Origin: Mesorhizobium metallidurans STM 2683
GTDB lineage: Bacteria > Pseudomonadota > Alphaproteobacteria > Rhizobiales > Rhizobiaceae
NCBI RefSeq assembly: GCF_000350085.1
Contig: NZ_CAUM01000067.1
Coordinates: 1 to 64,000, forward strand
Direction: 5' to 3'
DNA length: 64,000 bases
The notes under the pieces were generated by a model. It was not told the origin of the DNA and ran no database searches. It worked only from the letters and a program-made list of their open reading frames with translations. Below, one piece after another: positions 54,509 through 64,000 of the stretch (position 1 is its first letter; each line of letters begins with the position of its first letter). The position numbers and the translations under genes were made by a program.

Positions 54509-55540
54509 TCAGCGATCCTCGAACCCCGTCAGCACGCCGACGGCGTTGATGCCGATCTCCTCGACGGCATAGCCGCCTTCCATGACGAACAGCGTCGGCA
54601 GGCCGAGCCTGGCGATGCGGCGGCCGATCTTGGGATAGTCGGCGCTTTTCAGCTTGAACTGGCTGATCGGATCCTTCTCGAAGGTATCGACGCCGAGCGA
54701 GACGATGACGACATCGGGAGCGTATGCGGTCAGCTTCGCGCAGCCATCCTCCAGGGAGGCGTTCCAGGCGTCCCATGACGTGCCGAACGGCATGGGGTAG
54801 TTGTGATTGAAGCCTTCGCCGGGGCCGGCGCCGCGTTCGTCGGCATGGCCGAGGAAGAACGGATATTCGGTCATCGGATCGCCATGCAGGTTGATGACCT
54901 GGATGTCGCCGCGGCTGTAGAAGATCTCCTGCGTGCCGTTGCCGTGATGGTAGTCGACGTCGAGGATCGAGACGCGCCGGGCGCCCTGGTCGCGGAACCA
55001 TTGCGCGACGACGGCGGCGTTGTTGATGAAGCAATAGCCGCCCATGAAGGCGGCGCCGGCGTGATGGCCGGGCGGGCGGCAGAGCGCGAAGGCCGACGGC
55101 TCGCCGGCCTTGACCAGGGCGGCCGCGGTCAGCGCCACGTCATAGGAGGACTTGATCGCGTCCCAGGTGCCTTTGACGAAAGTGGCGCCGCCGTCGAAGG
55201 AGTAGAAGCCAAGCTGTGCATCGATGGTTTTCGGGCGCACGTCGCCGCGCAGGCCGCGCGTCGGCCAGGTGAAGGGGATAGCCGAGCCGGAACGGCCGGA
55301 TGCTTCCCAGAGCGGCCACACGGTCGGCAGGAAATCGATATAGTCGTCCGTATGAACCTTCTTGGCGGCAGCCAGGTCGTGGCTCTCTGGTGGCAGGATC
55401 GGGCCGAGCTCTTCGCTCTCCACCCGCGCCTTGATGAACTCGGCGCGCGAGGGCTTTTCGAAAGCCGGGACGACGGCGCCCGCGATCAGTTCCACATTGC
55501 CGGCATGGCCGGCGTGAAGCGGGGAAAAAACAGTCTTCAT
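54509..55540 (-). CDS. aphA: Acetylpolyamine amidohydrolase (class II histone deacetylase-like)
   Basis: About 343 residues from ATG 55540 (MKTVFSPLHAGHAGNVEL). Zinc-dependent deacetylase that removes acetyl groups from acetylputrescine or related polyamines. Motifs: LCRPPGHHAGAAFMGGYCFINNAA, zinc ligands in LDVDYHHGNGTQEIFY and SLGVDTFEKDP, and the catalytic Tyr in MEGGYAVEEIG. Layout matches Mycoplana AphA as I recall it. It is divergent from the amidohydrolase-polyamine transporter genes, separated by 142 bp. Confidence 0.92.
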   Translation of the reverse strand: MKTVFSPLHAGHAGNVELIAGAVVPAFEKPSRAEFIKARVESEELGPILPPESHDLAAAKKVHTDDYIDFLPTVWPLWEASGRSGSAIPFTWPTRGLRGDVRPKTIDAQLGFYSFDGGATFVKGTWDAIKSSYDVALTAAALVKAGEPSAFALCRPPGHHAGAAFMGGYCFINNAAVVAQWFRDQGARRVSILDVDYHHGNGTQEIFYSRGDIQVINLHGDPMTEYPFFLGHADERGAGPGEGFNHNYPMPFGTSWDAWNASLEDGCAKLTAYAPDVVIVSLGVDTFEKDPISQFKLKSADYPKIGRRIARLGLPTLFVMEGGYAVEEIGINAVGVLTGFEDR

Positions 55541-55682
55541 GAAAATCCTTCCGTGGCGAAACCGAGCGACGGTAACCATGCGCCGCCGTTTTTAACAAGC
55601 CGCTGGGCCAAGCGGCTATGGCTTGCTGGCTCGGCGGCCGGTCGTCTAGCGTGCCGGAATCGCAATCAACCCGCAGGCAATC

Positions 55683-57347
55683 ATGAGTTCAACCGCCGAC
55701 CTGATCGTCATCAATGGCCGCGTTTTGACCATGGATGAGGACGATCCGGCGGCTGAGGCGGTTGCGATCGGCGGCGGCGTGATCCTCGCGGTCGGCGACC
55801 GCAAGACAATCGAGGCCCTGAAGGGGCCCTCCACCGGGATTGTCGATGCGCAGGGTAGTTCGGTCGTGCCGGGCTTCATCGAGGCGCATATGCATCTGTT
55901 TTCGGGCGCGGCCGAACTCGCCCATCTGCAACTCGCCGGCGTTGCCGGTTTCGATGCACTGCAAAAGGCGGTCCGCGCCTATGCGCAATCCCGGCCCGAT
56001 GCAAAAATGCTGGTCGGGCAAGGCGTCGACTATTCCGTGCTCGGCGCCGAACGGGTGACGCGCCGTCATCTCGACGCCATCCTGCCCGATCGGCCCTTCT
56101 GCATGGCCGCTCCCGACCATCACACGATGTGGGCCAACACCAGGGCGCTGGAGATGGCCGGCATCCTGCAGGGGCGCACGCTCGGTCCGGGCAACGAGAT
56201 CGTCATGGATGCCGATGGGCTGGCCGAAGGCGAATTGCGCGAAGGCGAGGCGTTCGGCCCGGTGCTCGATCTTGCCGGCGAAAGCCGGGTGCGGTTGGGG
56301 CTGGCAACCGGGGGCGAGCCGGATCCGCTGCCGACGCCGGCCGAGCGTGCGGCCGACCGCGATATCATGCGGCGCGGGCTTGCCTGGTGCGCGCGTCACG
56401 GCATCACCTCGATCCAGAACATGGACGGCAATCTCTACCAGCTCGAACTGCTTGCCGAGATCGAAGCGGAGGAAGGCCTGCCCTGTCGCGTCAAGGTGCC
56501 GTTCCACTACAAGAACTTCATGACGCTCGACATGCTCGACAAGGCGTCGCTGATGACTGAGCGCTACAACAGCGAATGGCTGTCGTCGGGCATGGTCAAG
56601 GTGTTCTATGACGGCGTGCTGGACTCCTGGACGGCTGTCATGGTCGAACCCTATGCGGACCGTCCGGATTGGGTGGGCGAGCCGCTGTTTACGCCGCAGC
56701 AGTTCGCCGAACTCGCCGTGGCGGTCGACAAGCGCGGGTTGCAGATCGCGGTGCACGCGATCGGCGACGGTGCGGTGCGCGCCGTGCTCGACGGCTACGA
56801 AGCGGCGATCACGAAAAATGGCGGGCGCGACAGCCGGCATCGGATCGAGCACATCGAGGTCACCACCGTCGCAGATGTGCCGCGTTTCGCCGCGCTCGGC
56901 GTCATCGCCTCGATGCAGCCGCCGCATCCGCCCGGCGCAATGGACTTTCCGCTCGAGCCGACCGTGTCGCGCATCGGGCCGGCGCGCTGGCCGCTGAGCT
57001 ATGCCTGGCGGACGCTGAAGAATGCCGGCGCGCGCGTCGTCTTCGCGTCGGACTGGCCGGTCGCGCCGATCGATCCGATCCTGGGCATTCGGGCGGCAGT
57101 GCTGCGCAAACCGTGGGCAGAGGGCGATCCGGACCAGAGCTTCTCGCTTCAGGAGTCGCTTGCAGCCTATACGGTGGAGGGCGCCTATGCCGAATTCGCC
57201 GAACATCGCAAAGGCAGGCTGAAACCGGGATACATGGCTGATCTGGTGGTGCTTTCGAGCGATATCGAGGCTATTGCGCCGGAAACGCTGCATGAGGTCC
57301 GGCCGACGACGACGATCTGCGGCGGGAAAATCACCTATCAGGCATGA
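55683..57347 (+). CDS. Amidohydrolase family protein (YtcJ/Amidohydro_3)
   Basis: 554 residues. A metal-dependent hydrolase with HxH in FIEAHMHLFSG (about 62-71), DHHTMWANTRALEMAGI typical of the YtcJ/N-substituted-formamide-deformylase group, AVHAIGDGAVRAVLDGYE, HRIEHIEV, and the late metal Asp in FASDWPVAPIDPI. Cytoplasmic (no signal peptide). It hydrolyses C-N bonds of an unknown amide. It heads the row of polyamine transporter genes, 141 bp before potA. Confidence 0.88.
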   Translation: MSSTADLIVINGRVLTMDEDDPAAEAVAIGGGVILAVGDRKTIEALKGPSTGIVDAQGSSVVPGFIEAHMHLFSGAAELAHLQLAGVAGFDALQKAVRAYAQSRPDAKMLVGQGVDYSVLGAERVTRRHLDAILPDRPFCMAAPDHHTMWANTRALEMAGILQGRTLGPGNEIVMDADGLAEGELREGEAFGPVLDLAGESRVRLGLATGGEPDPLPTPAERAADRDIMRRGLAWCARHGITSIQNMDGNLYQLELLAEIEAEEGLPCRVKVPFHYKNFMTLDMLDKASLMTERYNSEWLSSGMVKVFYDGVLDSWTAVMVEPYADRPDWVGEPLFTPQQFAELAVAVDKRGLQIAVHAIGDGAVRAVLDGYEAAITKNGGRDSRHRIEHIEVTTVADVPRFAALGVIASMQPPHPPGAMDFPLEPTVSRIGPARWPLSYAWRTLKNAGARVVFASDWPVAPIDPILGIRAAVLRKPWAEGDPDQSFSLQESLAAYTVEGAYAEFAEHRKGRLKPGYMADLVVLSSDIEAIAPETLHEVRPTTTICGGKITYQA

Positions 57348-57488
57348 CATGGTACAGGGCTTGCTAAGCGTGGATTGCTATCTGAACTGTGATTCAGTGC
57401 CGGGCTTGCCAACATCCCGGCCATGTGGTCACATCCAAAAGGGGACAAACTCCGCCACCAAGAGCGGGGCCAACAGTGAGGCGTAATC

Positions 57489-58583
57489 GTGCCGGACAAA
57501 CCGGGTCGGAATGCGATTGAAGTAAAAAACGTCAGGAAAATTTTCGGAACAGGTGAGGCGCAGGTTGCCGCTCTCGACACGGTCTCCGTGTCAATCCGTG
57601 AAAACGAATTCTTCACGCTGCTCGGGCCCTCTGGCTGCGGAAAGACGACGCTGCTTCGGCTGATCGCCGGTTTCGATTTCCCGAGCGCCGGCGAAATCCT
57701 GCTGCACGGCCAGGACATCGCGTCGCTGCCGCCGTTCAAGCGGCCGGTCAACACCGTGTTCCAATCCTACGCGCTGTTTCCGCACATGACGGTGGCCGAA
57801 AATATCGGCTTCGGCCTGGAGATGCTCGGCAAGCCGAAGGCCGAGATCAAGGCGCGCGTCGCCGAGATGCTGAAGCTGGTCAAGATGGAGGCGCTGAGCG
57901 GCCGCCGCACCAGCCAGATCTCGGGCGGCCAGCAGCAGCGCGTGGCGCTGGCCCGGGCGCTCGCGCCGCAGCCGAAGGTGCTGCTGCTCGACGAGCCGCT
58001 GTCGGCGCTCGACTACAAGCTGCGCAAGGAGATGCAGATCGAATTGAAGCGGCTGCAGCACGAGACCGGCATCACCTTCATCTTCGTTACTCACGACCAG
58101 GAGGAAGCGCTGACGATGTCGGACCGTATCGCGGTGATGTCGTCGGGCAAGATCCTGCAGGTCGGCACGCCCTGGGACATTTACGACAAGCCGGCGGAGC
58201 GCTTCGTCGCCGACTTCATCGGCGAAACCAATTTCCTGACCGCCGCCATCGCCAATATCGGCAATGGCAAGGTACGCGCGACGCTCAAATCCGGCGCGAC
58301 GATCGATGCGACCGTGGCCGAAGGTTTCCAGCCGAAGGACAATGCCACCGTGGTGGTCAGGCCCGAACATGCCAAGCTGACCAACGGCAAGGGCGAGCTT
58401 TCGGGTGCGGTCGAAAACATCGTCTATTTCGGCACCGACACGCATATCCATGTCCGGCTCGACAGCGGCGAGGCCTTTACCGTGCGCCAGCAGAACACGC
58501 GCAGCGCCGGCTGCGGCTTCGAGCGCGGCGACACGGTCGGCATCTCGATCGGCAATGACGCCGCGCAAGTGCTGAGGGACTGA
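57489..58583 (+). CDS. potA: Polyamine ABC transporter ATP-binding protein
   Basis: 364 residues from GTG 57489, with GAGG eight bases upstream. Walker A GPSGCGKT (46-53), signature [14 protein letters not shown], Walker [13 protein letters not shown], and a C-terminal TOBE domain (about 285-360). This CUT/MOI-type ATPase energises spermidine/putrescine uptake. Its stop overlaps the next start (TGATG). Confidence 0.93.
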   Translation: MPDKPGRNAIEVKNVRKIFGTGEAQVAALDTVSVSIRENEFFTLLGPSGCGKTTLLRLIAGFDFPSAGEILLHGQDIASLPPFKRPVNTVFQSYALFPHMTVAENIGFGLEMLGKPKAEIKARVAEMLKLVKMEALSGRRTSQISGGQQQRVALARALAPQPKVLLLDEPLSALDYKLRKEMQIELKRLQHETGITFIFVTHDQEEALTMSDRIAVMSSGKILQVGTPWDIYDKPAERFVADFIGETNFLTAAIANIGNGKVRATLKSGATIDATVAEGFQPKDNATVVVRPEHAKLTNGKGELSGAVENIVYFGTDTHIHVRLDSGEAFTVRQQNTRSAGCGFERGDTVGISIGNDAAQVLRD

Positions 58584-59503
58584 TGGCGAGCGCGGAGGAA
58601 GTCGCCAGGGAAGCAGAACGGCGCGACATCCGCACGCGCTGGCTGTTGTCGGCGCCGGCCCTGCTGGTCATTTTCTTCGCCGCGACCGGGCCGTTGCTGA
58701 TCGTGCTCGTCTATTCGTTCCTGACGCCCGGCCCCTATGGCGACGTGAAATGGCAATTCTCGCCGGAAGCCTGGATTTCGGTGTTCATGGAACGCGACAT
58801 CTTCGACGATACGCTTTCGCTTGCCGCCGCCCATGTCACCATCTTCTGGCGCTCCATCAAGCTGGCGATCATCACCACCATCGCCACGTTGGCGCTTGGT
58901 TTTCCGACCGCCTACTTCATGGCGACACGCAGCGAAAAGACGCGCGATCTCTGGCTGTTCCTGATCACGATACCGTTCTGGACCAACCTTTTGATCCGGA
59001 CCTTTGCCGTGCTGCAGATCATCCGCAACGAAGGTCTGATCAACACGGTGCTGCTGAAGCTCGGCATCATTTCGGCGCCGATCCAGATACTGTTCACCGA
59101 CACCGCGATCCTGATCGGCATGGCTTATGTCTACCTGCCGCTGATGGTGCTGCCGATCTACGCCAGCATGGAAAAGCTCGATTTCCGTTTGGTGGAAGCC
59201 GGCTACGACCTTTATGCGACTCGCTTCCAGGTGCTCAGGCGCATCATCTTCCCGCTGGTCAAGCCGGGCGTCATCGCCGGCTCGATCCTCGTCTTCATTC
59301 CGGCGCTCGGCGCCTATGTGACGCCCATCGTGCTCGGCGGCGGCAAGAACATGATGCTCTCCAACCTGATAGAGCTGCAGTTCGGGCAAGGCCGCAACTG
59401 GCCGCTCGGTTCGGCGCTGTCGATCGCCGTCATGGTGATCGTCATGGTGGCGCTGCTCGCCTATGTGCGCAACGCCGGCCGGTCGGAGGTGCGCCATGGC
59501 TAG
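58583..59503 (+). CDS. potB: Polyamine ABC transporter permease (PotB/PotH-like)
   Basis: 306 residues, about six transmembrane helices from residue 20. The conserved EAA loop is EAGYDLYATRFQVLRRIIFPLVKPG (positions about 212-236, quoted only as the core EAGYDLYA). Forms the inner-membrane channel with the next gene product; the two overlap by 8 bases. Large first periplasmic loop as in PotB/PotH. Confidence 0.92.
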   Translation: MASAEEVAREAERRDIRTRWLLSAPALLVIFFAATGPLLIVLVYSFLTPGPYGDVKWQFSPEAWISVFMERDIFDDTLSLAAAHVTIFWRSIKLAIITTIATLALGFPTAYFMATRSEKTRDLWLFLITIPFWTNLLIRTFAVLQIIRNEGLINTVLLKLGIISAPIQILFTDTAILIGMAYVYLPLMVLPIYASMEKLDFRLVEAGYDLYATRFQVLRRIIFPLVKPGVIAGSILVFIPALGAYVTPIVLGGGKNMMLSNLIELQFGQGRNWPLGSALSIAVMVIVMVALLAYVRNAGRSEVRHG

Positions 59504-60296
59504 AAGCTTCGCAATCAAGCACCAGCCGGGATTCACCGCGATCGCGGCGACCTGCTTCGTCGTGCTCTATCTGCCGATCGTCGTGCTGGTCGCCTATGCC
59601 TTCAACGCCGCGACATCGACATCCGAATGGGGCGGTTTCTCGCTCAAATGGTTCCAGTCGGCATGGCAGAATTCGCAGGTCATCGACGCCACCTTGCGCT
59701 CCTTCCAGATCGGCGCCGTCGCGGCGATCCTGGCGACGATCTTCGCCACCATGGCTGCGCTCGCAACCACGCGCACCGCGCCGTATCGCGGCCTGACCTT
59801 CAAATACGCGGCGATCAACCAGCCGCTGATGGTGCCCGAGATCGTGACCGGCGTGGCGCTGCTGATCTTCTTCTCGCGCATCAAGATTTTCACCGGCTAT
59901 TCCGGTCTGGGCTATCTGATCGCCGCGCACACGGCGTTCTGCATTCCCTTCGCCTATCTGCCGATCCGGGCGCGGCTGGAGAACATGGATCTGACGCTGG
60001 AGCGGGCCGCGGCCGACCTCTACGCCACCCCATGGCAAACCTTCCGGCGCATAACGCTGCCGCTTCTGTGGCCCGGCATTCTTGCCGGGCTGATGCTGGC
60101 CTTCGTCATCTCGCTTGACGATGTTGTCATCACCGAGTTCGTCAAGTCGGGCGGCCAGGACACGCTGCCGACCTACATGCTCGGCCAGATACGCCGAGGG
60201 ATAACGCCCGAGATCAACGCGATATCGACCGTGTTCCTGCTCTTGTCGGTCGTCATCGTGACTTTGTTTTTCTTCATCAGCAGGAAACGGGACTGA
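59496..60296 (+). CDS. potC: Polyamine ABC transporter permease (PotC/PotI-like)
   Basis: 266 residues from ATG 59496, behind GGAGG. Six hydrophobic segments; the EAA loop core is [40 protein letters not shown] is the usual PotC/PotI text after it. Second subunit of the channel. It ends two bases before the binding-protein start. Confidence 0.92.
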   Translation: MARSFAIKHQPGFTAIAATCFVVLYLPIVVLVAYAFNAATSTSEWGGFSLKWFQSAWQNSQVIDATLRSFQIGAVAAILATIFATMAALATTRTAPYRGLTFKYAAINQPLMVPEIVTGVALLIFFSRIKIFTGYSGLGYLIAAHTAFCIPFAYLPIRARLENMDLTLERAAADLYATPWQTFRRITLPLLWPGILAGLMLAFVISLDDVVITEFVKSGGQDTLPTYMLGQIRRGITPEINAISTVFLLLSVVIVTLFFFISRKRD

Positions 60297-60298
60297 GT

Positions 60299-61354
60299 AT
60301 GAAAATGGGAGCTAAGAGCATGAACTGGAAGACAACAGCAACCGCCATCGGCTTGGCGTTGCTCGCCTCGACGAGCCTGGCTCGCGCCGACGGCGAACTG
60401 AACATCTACAATTGGGGCAACTACACCAGCCCCGACGTGATCAAGAAGTTCGAGCAAAAATACAACGTCAAGGTGACCATCACCGACTACGATTCCAACG
60501 ACACCGCGCTGGCCAAGGTTCGCCAGGGCGGCACCGGTTTCGACATAGCGGTGCCTTCACAAACCTTCGTTCCGATCTGGATCCAGGAAGGCCTCGTTCA
60601 GGAAACCGATCCGGGCAAGATGGAGAACTTCAAGAACGTGGCGCCGGAATGGGCCAATCCCGATTTCGATCCCGGCCGCAAATACTCCGTGCCGTGGGCC
60701 TGGGGCACGGTGGGCGTCGTGGTGAACACCGATGCCTACAAAGGGCCGTCGGACAGTTGGGGCATCATCTTCAACACGCCCGACGAACTGAAGGGCAAGG
60801 TCAACGTCGTGCCGGAGATGAACGACGTCATGTTCGCGGCGACAAAATATGTCGGCGGCGCGCAATGCGCCAGCGACAAGGAAACGCTGAAGAAGGTGCG
60901 CGACACGCTGGTTGCCGCGAAGCCAAACTGGATCGCGATGGAATACAACACCATCGAGAAAATGGGCGCCGGCGATTTCAAGGCGACGAGCGACTGGAAC
61001 GGATCGGCCCTGCGCCAGCGGTTGGCGAATCCCAAGATCCACTATTTCTATCCCAAGGAAGGGTTTGGCCTCTGGAGCGACAATGTCATGGTCCTGAAGG
61101 AGGCCAAGAACGTCGAGAACGCCAAGCTGTTCCAGAACTTCATCATGGATCCGGAAAACGCCGCCGGCCTGTCCGCCTTCCACCGCTACGCCAACGGCAT
61201 TGCCGGTTCGGACAAGTACATGCCGGCCGACATGAAGGACGCGCCGGAGGTGATCATCCCGGAAGACGTCAAGGCGCATGGCGAGTTGCAGAGATTGTGT
61301 TCCCCCGAGGTGCAGGACATCTACAGCAAGATCTGGACCGAACTGCAGAAGTGA
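60299..61354 (+). CDS. potD: Polyamine-binding periplasmic protein (PotD/PotF-like)
   Basis: 351 residues, or 344 if ATG 60320 (behind GGGAG) is the real start. Signal peptide ends LARADG. The mature start [17 protein letters not shown] is the PotD/PotF hallmark, and [35 protein letters not shown], and [11 protein letters not shown] follow. It delivers spermidine or putrescine (perhaps acylated forms) to PotBC. Last gene of the transporter operon, followed by a terminator. Confidence 0.93.
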   Translation: MKMGAKSMNWKTTATAIGLALLASTSLARADGELNIYNWGNYTSPDVIKKFEQKYNVKVTITDYDSNDTALAKVRQGGTGFDIAVPSQTFVPIWIQEGLVQETDPGKMENFKNVAPEWANPDFDPGRKYSVPWAWGTVGVVVNTDAYKGPSDSWGIIFNTPDELKGKVNVVPEMNDVMFAATKYVGGAQCASDKETLKKVRDTLVAAKPNWIAMEYNTIEKMGAGDFKATSDWNGSALRQRLANPKIHYFYPKEGFGLWSDNVMVLKEAKNVENAKLFQNFIMDPENAAGLSAFHRYANGIAGSDKYMPADMKDAPEVIIPEDVKAHGELQRLCSPEVQDIYSKIWTELQK

Positions 61355-61368
61355 TCCACATCCAGCCG

Positions 61369-61398
61369 AACCCGGCGGCATTGCCGCCGGGTTCTTTT
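61369..61398 (+). terminator. Terminator of the polyamine transporter operon
   Basis: A perfect 11-bp stem (61369-61379 with 61383-61393) with a 3-base loop, followed by CTTTTCC, 15 bases after the potD stop. Confidence 0.92.
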
Positions 61399-61415
61399 CC
61401 GCGATCGGACTGCCC

Positions 61416-62612
61416 ATGATTTCCTATCGCAACTCAGAACCGCGGCCGCCGATCATGCAGGGTTCGCCGCCACGAATGGTGCCGCCGAGGCTGGATTGGG
61501 ACAGGGCACCCTGGAACCGCTGGGCGTTCCAGCATATCCGCGAGCTCCTGCCGACCGTTGAGGTCTGGCGCGGCAACGGCCATCGCCACCGGCTCGAGCG
61601 GGCCAAGGTCGATCTCGATCAACTGCCGGTCAGCGACAGCACCGGCGCGCCGACGACACTGGCCGGTCTGCTCGATGAGACCTATACGGACGGTTTCCTG
61701 GTGCTCAGGGACGGCAAGGTCGCCTATGAGCACTATTTCAACGGCATGACCGACCGCACGCTGCATCTGTCGCAGTCGATGGCGAAGTCGGTCACCGCTT
61801 CGGTGTTCGCCATATTGGTCGGGCGCGGCCTGATCGATCCGGCAGCACCGGTAATGAGTTATCTGCCGGAACTGGCCGCAACAGGCTGGACCGGCGCCAG
61901 CGTGCAGCATGTGCTCGACATGACAACGGGCGTGCGTTTTTCCGAGGAATACACCGATCCCTATTCCGATGTCGGCCAGGTCGATGTCGCCTCCGGCTGG
62001 AAGCCGGTGCCGCCGGGCAGCGATCCGGCCTTCCGGTGGCCATCGCACATGTTCGAATTGATCCTCGGGCTCAAGGAGACAAGCCGGCCACACGGTGCGG
62101 CCTTCGAATATCGCTCGATCGAGACCGATGTGCTCGCCTTCATCATGGAGCGGGTGAGCGGCAAGCGGCTGGCGCAACTGATCTCCGAAGAGCTCTGGCA
62201 AAAGCTCGGCGCGGACGAAAGCGCCTGCTTCACCGTCGACAGCGCCGGCTATGCGCTGGCCGATGGCGGCTTCAACGCCACGCTGCGCGACTATGGCCGT
62301 TTCGGCCAGCTGATCCTCGACAATGGCGGCGGCGTGGTGCCGGCCGACTGGATCGAGGCGACGCGCAACGGCAGGCACGGGCCGGATTTCAATGACAGCC
62401 TGCCGGAAGGCAGCTACCGCAACCAGTTCTGGATCGAGGATCCGCGCTCGCGCGCGCTGATGTGCCGGGGCGTGTTCGGGCAATTGATCCATATCGACTG
62501 GGACACAAGAATGGTCGTGGTGAAGCTTTCGACCTATCCGGATTTCAGCAACATCGCCTATTCGGTGGCGACGCTGAAAGCCGTGCACGCCATCGCCAAG
62601 GCGTTGGCCTGA
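61416..62612 (+). CDS. Class C beta-lactamase-related serine hydrolase (NylB-like)
   Basis: About 398 residues from ATG 61416. Penicillin-binding-protein-like fold with SxxK at 121-124 (SQSMAKSVTA). The Tyr motif is FEYRSIETD, and a late G-x-G-type segment is CRGVFGQLIHIDWD. No signal peptide is evident, so probably cytoplasmic. Relatives include 6-aminohexanoate oligomer hydrolases (amide bonds of a diamine-like substrate) and esterases. It follows the transporter terminator by 18 bp and is paralogous to the next gene. Confidence 0.85.
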   Translation: MISYRNSEPRPPIMQGSPPRMVPPRLDWDRAPWNRWAFQHIRELLPTVEVWRGNGHRHRLERAKVDLDQLPVSDSTGAPTTLAGLLDETYTDGFLVLRDGKVAYEHYFNGMTDRTLHLSQSMAKSVTASVFAILVGRGLIDPAAPVMSYLPELAATGWTGASVQHVLDMTTGVRFSEEYTDPYSDVGQVDVASGWKPVPPGSDPAFRWPSHMFELILGLKETSRPHGAAFEYRSIETDVLAFIMERVSGKRLAQLISEELWQKLGADESACFTVDSAGYALADGGFNATLRDYGRFGQLILDNGGGVVPADWIEATRNGRHGPDFNDSLPEGSYRNQFWIEDPRSRALMCRGVFGQLIHIDWDTRMVVVKLSTYPDFSNIAYSVATLKAVHAIAKALA

Positions 62613-62639
62613 GCCCCAAGAAAATTCGTAAGGACCATC

Positions 62640-63821
62640 ATGATCGGCAAGACCGTGTTCGAGACCAGGTATGGCTTTGCCCGCAACAAGGTGCTGCTTG
62701 GCAATTGGCGGGAAAGTCCGTTCAGCCGGTGGTCGTTCCAGAATGTTGGCGAGCTTGTGCCGAGCGCGCCTGTTGCAGCGGCTGCGGGTGCGAGCGAGGC
62801 GCCCGCGCAAGATATGACCGGACTGCTCGGTGAGAAGGTCGCTTTGGCGGGCGGACCGGAGAGCGTTGCCGCCTTCCTGAAGCGCTCCGACACGGACGGG
62901 CTGACAATCATGAAAGGCGGCAAGATCGTCGGCGACTGGTTGGCGCCGCATATGGATTTCGGCGCCCGCCACATCATCTTCTCGATCAGCAAATCGCTGA
63001 CCGCCATTGTCGCCGGCATATTGGAGGGCGAAGGGATTTTCGATCCGGACGCTCCGGTGACGCAGTACATCCCCGAAGCCGCCGGGTCGGCCTATGGCGA
63101 CGCCAGTGTGCGCCATGTGCTCGACATGAGCGTCAGCCTCGATTTCGAGGAAGCCTATCTCGAACCCGAAAGCGCCTTTGCCCGCTATCGCCGCGCCACG
63201 CTGTGGAACCCGGGCGGTGGTACGGAAAGCCTCCGCGAATTCATCTTGACGCTGCAACGTCTCGCAGAGCCGCATGGCCAGACCTTCCGCTACCGTTCGC
63301 CCAATTCCGACCTGCTCGGCATGTTGCTCGAACGCGCGTCCGGCCAGCGCTTCACCGAGCTGTTGCGCGAGAAATTGTGGCAGCCGCTCGGTGCTGCCAG
63401 CGAAGCCTCGGTCACGGTCGACATGCAAGGCACCGCGCGCACGGCCGGCGGTATTTCGGTGACGCCGCGCGATCTGGCGCGCGTCGGCGAGATGATGCGG
63501 CAAGGCGGAACCGTCAATGGCCGCCGCGTGGTGCCGGAAGCCTGGGTGCGCGACACCGTAGAGACAGGCGGCAGTTCCGAAGCCTGGCAGCGCGGCACGA
63601 TGGCGTTCCTGTTTCCGCAAGGACGCTACCGCAACAAATGGTGCCAGACCGGCGCGCAAAGCGGCGCCTTCTGCGGCATCGGTATCCATGGCCAGTGGCT
63701 CTATGTCAATCCGAAGGCAGAGATCGTCATTGCAAAGATGTCGTCGCAGCCGCTGCCGGCCGACGATCCGCTCGATCTCGATATGGTGACCTTCTTCGAG
63801 GCGCTGGGCAGGATGGTCTGA
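62640..63821 (+). CDS. Second class C beta-lactamase-related serine hydrolase
   Basis: 393 residues, 27 bases after its paralogue. SxxK is SISK (115-118), the Tyr motif is FRYRSPNSDLLG, and the C-terminal part holds SGAFCGIGIHGQWLYVN. The N-terminus contains an Ala-rich insert (about 43-58). Shared text with the first hydrolase includes a W-[AS]-F-Q-[HN] start and RHVLDM/QHVLDM around the middle. Substrate unknown; see the cluster hypothesis. Confidence 0.85.
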   Translation: MIGKTVFETRYGFARNKVLLGNWRESPFSRWSFQNVGELVPSAPVAAAAGASEAPAQDMTGLLGEKVALAGGPESVAAFLKRSDTDGLTIMKGGKIVGDWLAPHMDFGARHIIFSISKSLTAIVAGILEGEGIFDPDAPVTQYIPEAAGSAYGDASVRHVLDMSVSLDFEEAYLEPESAFARYRRATLWNPGGGTESLREFILTLQRLAEPHGQTFRYRSPNSDLLGMLLERASGQRFTELLREKLWQPLGAASEASVTVDMQGTARTAGGISVTPRDLARVGEMMRQGGTVNGRRVVPEAWVRDTVETGGSSEAWQRGTMAFLFPQGRYRNKWCQTGAQSGAFCGIGIHGQWLYVNPKAEIVIAKMSSQPLPADDPLDLDMVTFFEALGRMV

Positions 63822-63936
63822 CCCTGGCACCATAGCTTTCCTGTGGACCCGCCGTGCTGGTGAAAACGTCGCGGTTGGCGCAGGGAGTGTCTGCGCCTAT
63901 GGTCGCCGCTCTTTTCGACAAGGCATCGGGAACGAC

Positions 63937-64000
63937 ATGGCATCCGACATCAAGCGCATCGCAACGATCATAGCGGCCGAGATCGGCGCACGGGCCGAAC
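63937..64000 (+). CDS. tex: Start of a tex-like transcription accessory gene (cut by window end)
   Basis: The last 64 bases begin with an ATG at 63937 and read MASDIKRIATIIAAEIGARAE. This is how rhizobial Tex proteins begin, in my recollection (a helical N-terminal domain before YqgF and S1 domains). Only 21 residues are visible, so the call is tentative. Confidence 0.5.
   Translation, partial: MASDIKRIATIIAAEIGARAE

Noticed and set aside
55689-57350. A 553-codon minus-strand frame over the amidohydrolase
   Set aside because: Shadow frame; metal-binding motifs are on the plus strand.
61434-63833. A 799-codon minus-strand frame over the two serine hydrolases
   Set aside because: It covers two separate real genes and has no recognisable domain.

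Overview
The window looks like a chromosomal stretch of a high-GC Rhizobiales alphaproteobacterium, most likely Mesorhizobium or a close Phyllobacteriaceae relative. The reasons are an Omp10-type lipoprotein, FlaF, a speF-type leader RNA before an ornithine decarboxylase, a ROSE-like thermometer before an Hsp20 gene, a homospermidine synthase, and rhizobial-style palindromic intergenic repeats. I assigned the genus by recognising families, not by a database search. The genes are dense and mostly housekeeping. I saw no phage, integrase, complete insertion sequence, CRISPR array, rRNA or tRNA.

Layout. 0-1 kb: heat-shock promoter, RNA thermometer, hsp20, terminator, then a decayed TauE/SafE exporter fragment. 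1-9 kb: threonine aldolase (minus strand), then the glutamate synthase pair gltB-gltD separated by a strong hairpin, and a palindromic element. 9-21 kb: envelope and central genes: a DUF459 SGNH-like protein, an MltB-type transglycosylase, galU, an outer-membrane barrel, arabinose-5-phosphate isomerase, an SPFH/NfeD pair, ferrochelatase, a 5'-nucleotidase with a C-terminal LysM domain, and Omp10. 21-29 kb: homospermidine synthase, a DUF3445 protein with pabB-pabC (folate), a membrane-anchored helix-hairpin-helix protein, and an M3 oligopeptidase. 29-38 kb: a sigma-54 response regulator, a DUF882 peptidase, KDPG aldolase, TrhO, a TerB-like protein, an SDR, a YciI protein and an aminotransferase. 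38-43 kb: a GNAT whose start lies in a triplicated 18-bp repeat, then a patch of decay (truncated cation-diffusion-facilitator gene and a DUF1007/nickel-transporter fusion remnant) around an intact denD-like gene, then LysR and amidase.

43-64 kb: the long structured leader and ornithine decarboxylase; GNAT; SCP2 with a palindromic operator; a divergent ClC channel; a four-gene overlapping molybdenum hydroxylase operon ending in a MoaD/ThiS-like gene; an MFS exporter; an isolated flaF. Then comes a polyamine/amide cluster: acetylpolyamine amidohydrolase (minus strand) facing an amidohydrolase, a complete polyamine-type ABC transporter and two class-C serine hydrolases. The window ends inside a probable tex gene.

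Functional threads. Polyamine metabolism recurs in three places: ornithine decarboxylase makes putrescine, homospermidine synthase uses it, and the last 9 kb look built to import and hydrolyse polyamines or their amides. Nitrogen assimilation (GOGAT), cell-wall turnover and redox or cofactor genes fill the rest. The most interesting signals are regulatory RNA and operator structures and several small gene remnants rather than one large new system.
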